From Amphiura filiformis (Eukaryota > Echinodermata > Ophiuroidea > Amphilepidida > Amphiuridae), in the NCBI RefSeq assembly GCF_039555335.1, contig NC_092631.1, forward strand, positions 806,001 through 870,000: a stretch of DNA of 64,000 nucleotides. The letters run 5' to 3'. The translations under genes and the position numbers were made by a program. Below the pieces are notes generated by a model. The model was not told the origin of the DNA. It searched no databases and worked only from the letters and a program-made list of their open reading frames with translations. Below are positions 37,135-50,000 of this stretch, piece after piece (the stretch's first letter is position 1; each line of letters begins with the position of its first letter).

Positions 37135-37403
37135 TTGCGACATGTTTTAGGGGAAAAAACCTTAAATGCTGTAAACAAAGTGAAGCAGAGTTATTAATAT
37201 CATAGGGGATTTTCCGTATTGCTCAATGTTCAGTGTATTGCACCATAGAGAAAAACCCTCAGGAAGTGATGTAATGAGAAAGGTTAATGTGTATAATTAA
37301 TCTTGGGAAATCCCAAGCTTGTATCATCTGTGAGATGTGAATGAAATGATGGTTTATGAATAGATGATCGGTTTTGCATGAGTACTGGTATAAAAAGCTG
37401 GTA

Positions 37404-37420
37404 TAAATAAATAAATAAAT
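37404..37420. repeat. (AAAT)n microsatellite
   Basis: Four copies of 'aaat' inside the hAT-like element. Confidence 0.9.
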
Positions 37421-37936
37421 GTTATAACCACAATTAAATACCGGTGTATTAAAAAAAACCCAATTTGATATATTCAACGATTATACATATATCTGAACAT
37501 TATATTATATTAAAATGTCAAATTTCAAATAACAATTGAGCTACAGCACCCTTGGTGCTCTTGTTAACATTTATTTCTCTTATCTTTTAACAATTTTTGT
37601 CACATCATACAAAAATGTCATTTTCCGTGTTGTACCTCCGATTCTGTGATTTTCTTCCGTTTTCCGTAAAACGAAAATCTTCGGACTCTAGGGTATATCA
37701 AGAATTTTATGATCAACTCTGAAGTTAATCTTGGCTCTTTTGAAGGCAGCCTTGGCAATTTGGCTAGCTGATGAGAACACCAAGACAATCAGATGTAAAA
37801 GAATAAAATATGGAGGGGGGGGAGGCATTGCCAGAGCAAATTTTGTACATTTTATGTTCATGTTTGTGCTTAAATTAATTTTTTTGCCTCTTAATTGTAG
37901 GTAGTTGCAGGTAATTAAGTTGTGTGACGTGGCACC

Positions 37937-38008
37937 ATGCTTGCCTTTGTCATATTTGCGGTCACGTTTGTGGTGGTACTTATTGGTGCTGTTATTTATC
38001 TCTACCCT
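37937..38008 (+). CDS. CYP20A1: CYP20A1 exon 1: membrane anchor
   Basis: 24 codons encoding a hydrophobic N-terminal helix ending 'IYLYP', as in vertebrate CYP20A1, which anchors the enzyme in the ER membrane with the catalytic domain in the cytosol. Donor 'gtaagt', phase 0. Confidence 0.95.
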
Positions 38009-41000
38009 GTAAGTATTATACTATCACTATGGACCACAATGGCCTCATCCCAATGGCATAGTTCAGTAACCTCAATAAAACAATAATAGGGCAAAATTTG
38101 ACCTCAAGTTGCGGAGTATGAGTTTGTGTACCCAAATTTTCAAAGGTCATCCTTGGGGTTAAAGAACTGTGCCTTGATAGATGAGCATGTTGTGGATCCT
38201 AGTGTATACCAGTACATAATTCTTCATCTGATTCACACTATAATAAATTAAATACCGGTATTTAAAAAGCTTTGTTTCACCCTGCACATCAAAAGACTGT
38301 AGAAATTGAATGTGACATGTAGTACTGGTTTGAAATTTTTGACATTACACATATAATAAAGACCCAGCACAGCTCACACTCTGGGTTCATAGGGTCTATG
38401 CTGGGTATCAGGGAGCACTGGTATGCTCATCAGTAATTAGGGGTTCTTTAGATGAAGAGTGATTCGTACAAGTACAAATTTCATTATTTTTCATCTAGGA
38501 ATCACATTCATAAGTGACTATGACTATACACCTCTTATTAAAGCCCCTGTATTAACTGCCCTACCATTTCTTCAACCAAACTGATCCTGTCTAAATACCA
38601 TGCATGTACAGTACCCATATTTTCAACCATCCGATCACAGCTTTCATGATATCCAAGTATGCAGCCATTGTTATCGACAGTCTGAGCGTTTACAGTTTTT
38701 GTAAAATTTCTTATTATTGTTTGTGGAGCACCGCAGTACTGCCAGACAGTACTAGCAAATGGGAATTATCAGTATAAAAATACGGTACCTCAAATTAATG
38801 CCCCCTTTTGAAAAATGTAACACCCGGGGCCAGTGGTATTGCGTGGGTCATCACATGGGGGCACCGACCATGATTGGTGGGTACCGGATCTCTGATGGGG
38901 GGCACAAGCCGTTTTTCGGCAATTTTCCTATGGATTTTTCAGATCGATTGGGGGGCACGTGCCATACCCTCCGTGCCCCTATGATGCTACGCCACTGCCC
39001 GGGGCGTTAATTAGAGAAAATATGATAAACAACTTGTACTTATACTTAATTTTACCCTTAAATACCAGCTATAATTAATAAATACCCTATATTATTAATT
39101 TTGTATGATTTTGCTTTTCTGTGCTTTTTTTTCTTCTTAGGGTTCCAAACGAGTGACCACAGTCCCTGGCTTGGATCCATCAGATCCCAAGTATGTATTC
39201 GATAATCATGATAATGTTCACCAGAATGTACAAGAACTGTAAAAATCTGTCCTTAATTATTCCTAAAAGAAGTCTATAATAATGGTTTCCAATATTCAAC
39301 TTCAATGATTCAGATTACCTCCAATCGTAATCCCATACCATTTTTTTCAGACTTTTTTCAACTTACCAGTGGGGTAATTGGGTGATTCAATGAATGCTAT
39401 TGTGAAATAACTGTTTAGAGAAACAAATCACATACTTTCAACTCCTGCAGTCAGACAAGGGTTGAACACTGAAGGCTAATTTCCAAAGGAAAGCAAATAA
39501 GGGTTGAACACTGAAGGCTAATTTCCAAAGGAAAGCAAATAAGGGTTGAACACTGAAGGCTAATTTCCAAAGGAAGGCAAATACTATAAGGCATGACATT
39601 TTTGTGGTATTCAAATTTCGCATTTCGGAGTGATAATTTCTAAATGTCCCTTATTTAAGTGTGTACTGTTTATTTTTGTGCACAGTAACAAAATTCTTAT
39701 TGCAGCCACCTGCACAGGTACACCATTGCCAAGGTACTAGTATGTGACTGGTACACACAGAGTACCTACACATACCAATGCTGCTACTGCACAGGACCCA
39801 CCAGCAGTGGTACAACATTGGTACTCCCCTGGTACTGCACAGAACCAGCCAAGTACCTTGGCAACGGTGCACCTACATGTGCAGGCAGCCACAAAAGGAA
39901 TCTGGTAGTTTACATGTAGAATGACAGTAACTTCGTCGCTGCTCATCCCTTTTTAAAGGGATTTTTTATTTAACTTATCTGTCAATCATTATCTTTATTT
40001 GATGTTTAGGGATGGCAATATCCCAGATATTGGAAAAGCTGGTAGCATGCATGACTTCCTGATGGATCTACATGAAGACTACGGACCTATTGCAACTTTC
40101 TGGTGGGGAACACAGTTAGCTGTTAGTATTGCATCACCAGAGCTCTTCAGAGAACACCAGTCTGTTTTTGATAGACCACGTAATTATATAACATAACACA
40201 AAGACTTGATTCATGTATGTAAGACAGGATGTGAAGACAGAATAAGAGAATCAATTCTCACAACAAATCTCCCCAAATCCTAAAATCATGTCAATGCTTA
40301 TGACAAACAGATGAGTTTGTGTGAGTTAGTTTTGATAGACAAAAAGTGTGGTGAAATTGGACCACTTTAGGAGGATAAGGCCATGTTGTTTGTGGTATGT
40401 CAACTTGTTTTGTGAATTGATTTAATCCACCCAGTCGTAGATTGTCACTTGAAATTGGACCAAAATGACAAGAATTATTGAAAGATTTTCTATATTTCTC
40501 TGATTATTGTCATGCAGTTTTATGATTGATCTGGCATCAAATTTATTATCTGGTTATCTTTTTATGTACATGAGTTTAGTTGTTTTTTGTATAAATTTGA
40601 AAAGGGGATGCATCATTTCTCACTGGCTTTTGCCTTTGATGCATCTCCTCCGACCGTCATTATAATCTGTTGTTTGATGTTGACAGGAATACAGTCATCT
40701 TATCTTATATCAGAAATTTGCCATCACAAATAAGAAAGTATGTTTCTTTTATGCTACATACATACATTCTCATCATGCAGTGGGAAATTTCGGTCTGTGA
40801 CAGAGTTGGATTTTGTTCAACTTTATCGCTTCATGCTGCAATATCGCAGCCATGCACGGCTGTGATTGGCTGCTGGAAATTCAAGGTTGGCAGAATGACC
40901 ATAAAAGGAGATGCAGACCCCACATACTTTTAAAACATCGCAGCATCGCACGATTAAATTAAATGTACATTTTAATTTCATCGCGTGATGCTACCATATT

Positions 41001-44000
41001 TAAAAGCATCGCATCATCGCATTGTGCTGCAATGTGGAGACTGAATCGAACTTTAGCCATCGCATATTTGGTAATTCTTGTTGTAATCCATACTTCTCCT
41101 ATGGAAGACATGACCTCAGTCTTCCACACAGGGAGTGTGAATTTCAAATGGGTTTACCAAAATGTGTGACTTCATTTGAAATCTTTACCCCTAGGCTATG
41201 TGGGAGATTAAGGATATGTCTTCCACAGGGTGTATGGATTTCAACTAGAATAGCCCATTGCCTTTTGTACTGTAACTTTTCATGGAATCACACATTTTGA
41301 ATTCAGAGGATGTCACAACAGATTACACCACAAGATAAAATGATCCACTTTTCTCACAGTAACTGATTTCAAGCACTTATGTATGCACTTGCTTTTTTCA
41401 GCTGATTTATTTACCCTATTTCAACCATTGTTTGGAGCAGACAGTATTCAGTATGCCAATGGTGCTGATGGAAGGAAGAGGCGCAATCTCTATGACAAAG
41501 CCTTCAGCCATGATGCTGTGCGTTATTACATGGGCATATTCAATGAGGTACGTTGGATGTATAACCAGCTATAGATCATGAGCAGTATCAATGTGAAAGC
41601 TGTAATTCGAGCTGTCAAACTGATGTATGTATCCGAACATGCTTTCTATTAAAGTTGGTCCGATTTTCGTGAAAGTTGTAGCAAATTGTTTGTCTGGCAA
41701 AAGGAATTCCGAAACATAATAGTTTACACTCTCTACAATGTAAAGTTACTAAGATAGACGATAACAAAGGCAAAACACCATTTATTCCTATTGAGATTAT
41801 TGATCTATGTAATATTTGTCTCCGTAACTCATCAACCAGACATCGGAGCTAATATATATATAACTCTTATGTTTCTGAATTCCTTTTGGTAGACAAAACA
41901 ATTTGCGACAACTTTCATGAAAATCTTTATTTTTTTTACCCCTGTGCAAACTGAAAATTGACCCTTGACCTATTGCAGCATATAACTTCTGAACAAAAGG
42001 TTGTATTGAGAAAAAAATACATATTTGTGATCCTTGGGCCTAGACAAATGATTTGATTACTTTGAAGTGATATTTGAACACTTTCACTTTTTCACCAGTG
42101 TATAACCCTATGGGGTCATTTTGCGGTCATTTATTTCGAAATGCCCAAGGGTGCCAGGGTGGCATCCACCATATTCTGAACCAGTAGGTCTCAGAGATAT
42201 AGAAAACACAAAATATTGTGCGGACGCTACTTTTAGGTTTTTGGCTTAAGCACTAGACTACAAAATATTTTTGATTTATGACAAACTTGTTTGTGTTCAA
42301 TTGGCATCTTTTTTTAAATTTTAAATAGTTGGTATCTGAACTAGTGACCAAGATGAAGACACTACCCAAGGATGAACACATTCCTTTGCAGCAATATTGT
42401 ACAGCATTGGTACTTAAAGGAATTACAATAACATCATTTGGGGACTATTTTAAAGATGATAAAGCATGCTTGTCATTCAGAAAGAACTATGACATTGTAA
42501 GTAGCTTGTTGGTATTTGTCTCAGTCTGTCTTTTTTAAGGCACATGTCACATGGGAAAACACGGATCGCACATTATTTTTGCTAAATTTATCGCCATTTT
42601 GTGGATTTTAAGCTTTCTTAGCAAATTTTTCGGCGATTTTAGTCGATTGGTCAAGATTTGAAACATTTTTGTAAAATTTACCTCAGTTTGCTGTGGTTGA
42701 TCAAAATTTAGCATAATTGTCAGCAATTTACTATGATTTCCAGCCATTTTGCAGGTTTTTAAAAGCTTAAAAGCTTTCATAGGAGATTTCATGGTGATTT
42801 TTGGCAGTTTTAGCCTTAGCCATTCGACCAAAATTTGAAACAATTTTGTAAAAGTTACCTCAATTTGCTGTGGTTTATCAAAATTTAACGCGATTCATAG
42901 TGATTGGTCACAATTTAGCATAATTTCCCGCAATTTCCAGCAATTGTCGGTTTTGGGCGATTAACTGTGTTTTCCCATGTGACATAGGGCCTTTTTTCAT
43001 ATTTTGTGTACAAAATGATTTTTTTCTTTCATTTTAAGGGTCTTTGGGTGTATACTTTAAAACAAGTAATTTAATTTAGTCGGTAAGGTGCTAGAATCAA
43101 GTGGGTGACGGTAAAATATGCTCTTGTAAAAAAATTAATTGGTTTGGAATTTACCTGGACAAGTACCTATAACTGCTCAGCTGTCCCGGTGTAACCTGTA
43201 CAAAACTTGGTGAGCTGATCCTAACTGAGGTCTTTTTAAAAGACCTCCCCAGTTAAACTACAACAATCTTAAAAGATTGTTGTAGTTTAAGTGTGCTTCT
43301 TTACTTCAAAACAATTGTTATATGGGTTATTCTCACAAAAAGTGGTCATTTAGAGTTTTTAGCTGCCTTTGATCCATAATTTTTCTATAAAATGTTTTCA
43401 CTGGAATAAGATGTTGCTAGTTCAATAGAACTCAATAAAACTCAACTTTCTATTGTGTTTTTTTTTTTGTGTGAAAATATTCCTCATTTATAAAATATTT
43501 TGGGTACCAAATATGGTGTCCCAGAGAACTGTTATACACATCTCAATCAAAAGTAATATCTCTGAAATAACCACAGAGAAAAAGGATGCATACACTTTTT
43601 TGCTATCAACCATAATGCGGCCCATACACATTCAATTTTATTGGGCAATATCAGAGACTCTAGATACAAAATCTTCCATTGTGCACTATTATTGATTGTA
43701 TGTACATGTACAGTACACAATGGTAGATTTTGTATCTAGTCTTTGATATTGCCCAATAATATTGAATGTGTATGGGTGGCATTAAGCTCTTCTCTTTGTT
43801 TTTCCCCGAATTATTTAGTGTTGGCATGAGATGGAACATAGTCTTGCACATGGACTTCCTGAGGAAGGCACTGATAGGGACAAGGCATTCAAACAAGGTA
43901 GGCATTCCTTGCATTGGCAATTATTACTCAGATATCTTCAGAGACTTTTTCACCACAATGATTCCGGACCCAAATTTAGGTCTGGAGATTGCTGGCAATT

Positions 44001-47000
44001 GCGTAACCAATAATAGTTTCTCTCACATATACCTTTCAGCAAGAGCCCAGATGTTGTCAACCATCGATACCATCATCAAGCTGAGACGTGACAACCCTCC
44101 ACCGCCTGAGCGTCAACTATTCATTGATGTTCTACTGAAGAATAATTTTCCAGAAACTCAAATCAAGTGTGATAGTATCACCTTTATCATTGGTGGATTT
44201 CATACCTCTTCAAATTGTAAGTGACTTGCAATATTAATGCTGTATTGGTCCCCACACATATGTGGAGCTTATGTTATCATCCAGATGGTTGCCTGGTTGT
44301 TTGCCTGCCTTGTTGTTTCTTTGGCTGGCTGTCCGGGCGGAAGCAATTCATTAATCCACTGTGCAGCTCCAACGCAATAACCAATCAACTTCAAACTTGG
44401 TATGGTGATAGGATATGGTGACCTGATGTGCTGTATAGTTTAGTGTTATGTTATTTGCATATTTATGAATACATGACAATTTCTCCAAATGGGGATGGTA
44501 TTTCACAGATAGGGGATTCACTCTCAATTTTTATTCATGTTATTTGCAGCCCATTGCACATAATAGAAAGTGGTGGTTACAATGTGTTGAGTATAATGTA
44601 GACAGGATTTACATACACAGTTAACTATGCACACCGACATTGCCAGGTTAATAATTACATTATACAGTCAGAGACACTGAAATGAATACCTGGGATCGAT
44701 ACACGTTAATGTGCTATGCACGATTGATATTCAGACGATAAATCTTTGGATACCAGGGTACAAAATGATGAATATCTCCCATAAATGATTTCGTATAAAG
44801 AAACCAGATTTGGTTCCTTGCACTTGAACATATATCTTCAACGGATATTATCGTCGATAGCTAGCGTCTTGAGAAAGAAGCGAGCGTCTTGACCTCAAAA
44901 ACTGACAGAAATATTCTGATTTTCTGATGTGAGCGCTCACTCACATGGCGTATACACACAGAGGTCACACACAGCGTAGTGTGAGCACTCACTCACATGG
45001 CGTATACACAAGCTCACAATACACACAGAGAAGTCAATTACCGAGCTATTGTCAGTAGCCTTAGTCGGGATGTCCCTCGGCTCATTATGTGTCTCAAAGG
45101 TCAGGACAAAATGGCCATGCGTGGCTGTGGATTCAACCTACCATGGTGATTTCTGCCATGAAGATATCGGGGCGATGACACTGTGCTATGCACAATCCGT
45201 TCTTGGAATTTTTGTGCACAAGTTTTTCATCATGGAAATAACATGGAAATAACATATATTGTGTTTAGGAATAAACAGGACAGTGATGTCCCCTTCCCAT
45301 CTCTCTATCAATCAATGATGCTGAAGACATTGGCATTTCTCAACATTGTATGTGGGAGGGGTGACAGTTTTCCATTTTTGACAAAAAAGTGTTCCAAGAC
45401 TGCAAGATTATAGGATGGGGAGGGAGGTTGTCCAGAGATGGTCTCCTTTAAACATGCGTGGGACTAACAGCTTTATGTGAATTCCAGATCATGAGCATGT
45501 TATAGTCTGTGTATGGGATGAGAAGGAATTGTACAATTACAGTCTATTCTTATTCAGTGGGTGTGGCTGGTAAAGAATTCATGTAATTTGATTATATAAT
45601 ATCACACAATGGTGGATAGTCATATCAGACGGCGCGCATGCCGCCTTCGTTGATCCTCAATAATCGCACGATGTGTTTACGTAATACACATGCACAAACT
45701 AAGAACGCAGTTCGGTGGCTTAGATGTTTGTGACAGTTTCTTTCATTTAAAGGGGACATCCTCAAAAAATAACTCCCTTTTCTGGAAAAAAATTTTTTCT
45801 TTCAAATGTGTGACACGATCAAGGGGAATGAGTCGGATGGCGCTAACATTGATTTTGAGATATTGGCAAAGAAAGTTTTGAAATTCTTTTGTTTTCTATT
45901 GTTTTCAGCGATTGATAAATTGATGTAATTTCACAAAGAAAAGGCGTATAAACATGGGGTTTTCAGTTTCTGAAAGCTCTAAATGTCCTCTTTAGAAACA
46001 TGTGTAAAACTCATTTTCGACCAGGGTCGACATGTGACTCAGAATGTGAATAAGAATGTGAATAAGAATGAGAATAAAAGATAGGATTTTGTTTTTTGCC
46101 TATCCAATATCGTGTCATAATGGATGGTCAATATTTTTATTGTAGTTTGCCTACATATTTTGCCTACATTTTCATTAATCCACTCTGCAGCTGAAACACA
46201 ATAACCGATCAACTTCAAACTGTTCCTGATTATTGCTGCATAAGTTGGTGGGTCAAGTACCAAGAAGTGTTAACTGCTTCACTCATGGTAAGGAGAAAAT
46301 CACTTGTTCTATCTATTCTTTATTTTTAATAGTGCTGGCATGGACTTTGTATTTCATCGCTACCCATCAAGATATTCAGGAGAAGCTACACAAGGAGATA
46401 GAGAGTGTGTTGGGTGATGAAGATGTGGACCTAAGTCATATTACACAACTTGTGTGAGTATAATTTGTAATAGATGAGATTATATATAGACATGACATAG
46501 GACCAGCTGGTATGTATCACTATGGAAATTGGACACTGAAAATCATGCTGAAAATGGCATATTACATGTAGTGCTGAACATTACCACAGTGAAGAAAAAA
46601 TAACACTGAAATTGATTTTGGCTGGTTTTCAGTATGTTCTGATAGTAAGTAGCTTTTGTCTGCTGTAATTGTCTGCTATAATGACCAATGATCCAGGACA
46701 GCAAGTTCCATGAGCACTACCTGCCGATCTAACATTCTCTCTGATTGGTCAATTACATAATATCTTCATTTTAATCACCAATCAGAATGGAGCTTTGCAA
46801 ATAATTCACCCCAATTTTTTGGTGTGGTAAAATTATTCTAACAATGTTGCTGATTGGTCCAATTGATAATGAAAACTTCTTTTTGACCAATAGTAGGTAG
46901 TTCTCATGGGGTTAAAATGGATAAGATAAGATGGCCAGCTTATTTTATTGCTGCTTTTGACTGTGTCAATTTTCAGTGTGATTTGCCTAGTGTTTTAGTT

Positions 47001-50000
47001 TCATCAAATATCATGAAACTGAGAACAGTCAGAACCATACTCCTCCTGAAATGTAAGATGTGCTTGACTAAAATTGATTACAATTAACTGGAGGTATGAT
47101 TATGAATGAGATTAAAACATGATCATAAAAACTTCAGTTTAACTCTTGGGTTTATAATATATTATATATTACTTTATTTTCAAGTTTCTATAAATTTTTG
47201 AAGGTCCTTGGTTGATAGAATTTGCATTGAATTTCTCTTCTGTAGTTACCTAAGGCAAGTACTAGATGAGAGTCTTAGGACCTCCGTCTTGGCTCCTTGG
47301 GCTGCAAGATTTCAAGATATTGACACTATGCTGGGAGGACATGTTATACCTAAAGGGGTAAGTTTTTTTGGTACACCCCGTCAGCCTGAAACCCAGTCAG
47401 TCCGAACAACTGTTGGTCCGAATTTTAAGCTTACCTTACCCAAACCTAACCCTAAAAATTCGGACTAACAGTGGTTCGGACTGACGGTGTTTCGGACTGA
47501 CGGGGAGACCCCAGTTTTTTGGGTGACAGCACCTTTGAAAATCAGAAAGATATGGTTCAGAAGGTCTAAGGTAGGGTGTAAAATATAAAGAGCTTCCATA
47601 TCAACCCCTTCCAATGGTTAAAACCCTGCGTACCATTTCATAAAAAAAAAAAAATTAAATTGGCGCATGGTAAGAAAATGGTAAAACATTAGAAATTGGT
47701 GTATCACATAGTGGGGTATGTACACATCAATACGCCACTATGTCATACACTTTAAATAAAGGTGTTATCAAAGTGTACTATTAGTTGCATTGGAAGAGAG
47801 GGCTATCATCCACCCTCAGAAATCAACTTCTAATCAAGGTCTCTAGATGGGTAGAAATATATATGTCCCAATATGGTCAATATGGGTCAAATTTCATACT
47901 GTTTTTGTATTTATCTTGTAAAGTGCCTCGATCTATTAAAAAGGTATTATATAAATGTGCAAATAATAGGCTTGTTCAGACGATCGCTTGTAAAGGTGCT
48001 TGTAACTACATTTGAATGTAAACTTGCATATAGTGCCTGTCTAAACGCACTCGCATGCAGGCGCGGATTCAGGGGGCGCCCGGCGGGCCAGACCCCCCCC
48101 CACCCAAAAAAAAAAGAGAAAAGGAGAGAAGAGAAGAGAAAGAGGAAAAGGAGAAAAAGAAGAGAAAAGGAGAAGGAAAAGGTTAAATTGCACGTATAGT
48201 AGGCCCATGCCTAAATAGCAGTCGGGTTAATCTATATAGGTCTGTGATTATTTTGCTTGAAGGCGGGTCCTCTGCCCAAAAGCATGAGAAAATTACGGCG
48301 GGCCCGCCGATATGCAGGGCCCGTCACATTTTGTCACCAAAGTCAGTAGGCCTATTCGGACTCCGTGCTACGTGCTGACTTCAATTCAACATCGTTCCAT
48401 GCATGCTTTAATTGCGAATTGAGTTCGGACCCTTTTTTATTTTAAAAGCAAAGATATTTAGTGTAAAAATGATGCACCAAATGGCTTCAATTGGACCTTC
48501 ATTTTGAAATATTTCTAAACTTCTCAGGGGGAACATCCCCCTCAGACACCCCCTGCGTATACAAACAAGTGCCCCTTTTCGTGTCTGTATTTAACACCCA
48601 CCACTTGATGTTTAAACCAATAATTCATACAATAACAGTGAAAAAAGTGGCTTCAATTGGCCTGTCATTTCGCAAATTTGATATTTTCGGCTTTTTCAAA
48701 CTAAAATTATACACAATAATAGTGCCAAAATGGTCCACCAAATGGCTTCAATTAGGTCTTCATTTTGCACAATTTTCTCACTTCTGACACCCCCTGTGTG
48801 CGCAGCTTTATGGGTACATCATTATAAAGCAATAATTCAGACAACATATCCACAAATGGCTTCAATTTGGGCTGTCTTTTCACAAATTTTAGGCTTTTTC
48901 AAAGTGAAATTTTACACAATAATATATAGTGACAAAATGGTCAACCAAATGGCTTCAATTGGGTCTTCATTTTCCAAAAGTTTCTAACTTCTCAGGGGGC
49001 ACATCCCCTCAGACACCCCCCCTGCGTTGCATAAGCACTCCGGGATGAAGCCCGGCCATTACTTACATTTATTTTGATTTGAAAATTGGGCCCCCCTTCT
49101 GACTGCTCTGGTTGTAATTATTAAGAAAGTTTATCGTTGGTAATAGCTATTACTTCTCTTATCTTCACAGACACCAGTCATCCATGCATTAGGTGTGACA
49201 CTACAAGATGAGGAACAATGGCCACACCCAGAAAAGTAAGTGCTGTATGGCTATGGTCATAACAATTCAGGTCAATTGTCTGGGCAGTGGGTTAGTTGTT
49301 GATGTAGTGACTGACCCTATAATGAAAATTAAGATATGTGCAACTGGTGGTAGTGAACCAAAACACTTTTTGTTTGCCAGTCTTGTGACATAGCCAAAAA
49401 TACGCTCTACAATGACCTTGCCGCATGTCCTGTTATGCATTCGAACAATTTCGGCCGCCGTATTTGGGCATCGTGTGATTGCGCGCTAGTGTAATTGGTC
49501 GTTAGCGGTATTTCCTTCATAGGCTATTCGGCTAATAGGCTAATTTTTACCGGGAAAACAAACAAAAGATACAGTTAAAATTGTGTTCTGTTTTCTAATT
49601 TAAAAGAAGACAATTGAATTGAAAAAGTGAAGAGTGCCGGTTATGAGTGAGGTAAACTTTGCCTCGGGCCTGCGCCTCTCTGGATATTCCTCGGTTCCAA
49701 AGCACAGTGTTTAGATATATCACAATACCCTCAAAACAACTTTTGCGCACTGCGCAGTCATTAACTTCTAAGAAGATTGGTGTTAACTGACTAGTAGACT
49801 CTTCTCCAGGTGTACACTAAAGTCCCATGTTAACTTTTGTCCTATAGCAGTATAAATGTAATCAACTGTATTGAGCATAATACTGACCATTTGTATAGTG
49901 CTTATAATTGTTTTGTTTTTTAACAATGAAACCAAATAACATTGTTTTGGTAGCAAGATGGCAGATGTGCAAAGGGGGAATGTGCTTTTTGACGAACTTA

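Larger units (their letters stand above)
35536..37690. mobile_element. 2155-bp hAT-like non-autonomous DNA transposon
   Basis: Ends are 'tagagtccgaag' (35536-35547) and its complement 'cttcggactcta' (37679-37690), followed by looser inverted similarity ('cgttttc', 'ccgtgttg'). Exact 8-bp direct repeats 'gggtatat' flank it (35528-35535 and 37691-37698). A TIR starting TAG with an 8-bp duplication is the hAT pattern. No transposase frame is present; the interior is made of tandem and foldback repeats. It lies just upstream of CYP20A1. Confidence 0.85.

Noticed and set aside
38759-39010. 83-codon + strand open frame in intron 1
   Set aside because: It runs through a hAT MITE and its target duplications; no similarity or splice support.
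39438-39623. Open frame with a three-fold peptide repeat on the - strand
   Set aside because: Translation of a 42-bp minisatellite in intron 2.
47440-47460. Telomeric repeat
   Set aside because: The 'cctaaccctaa' motif is too short and lies in a hairpin loop within a gene intron.
47873-48199. 108-codon frame with a Lys/Arg-rich tail
   Set aside because: The tail is a polypurine tract and the rest is intronic repeat.
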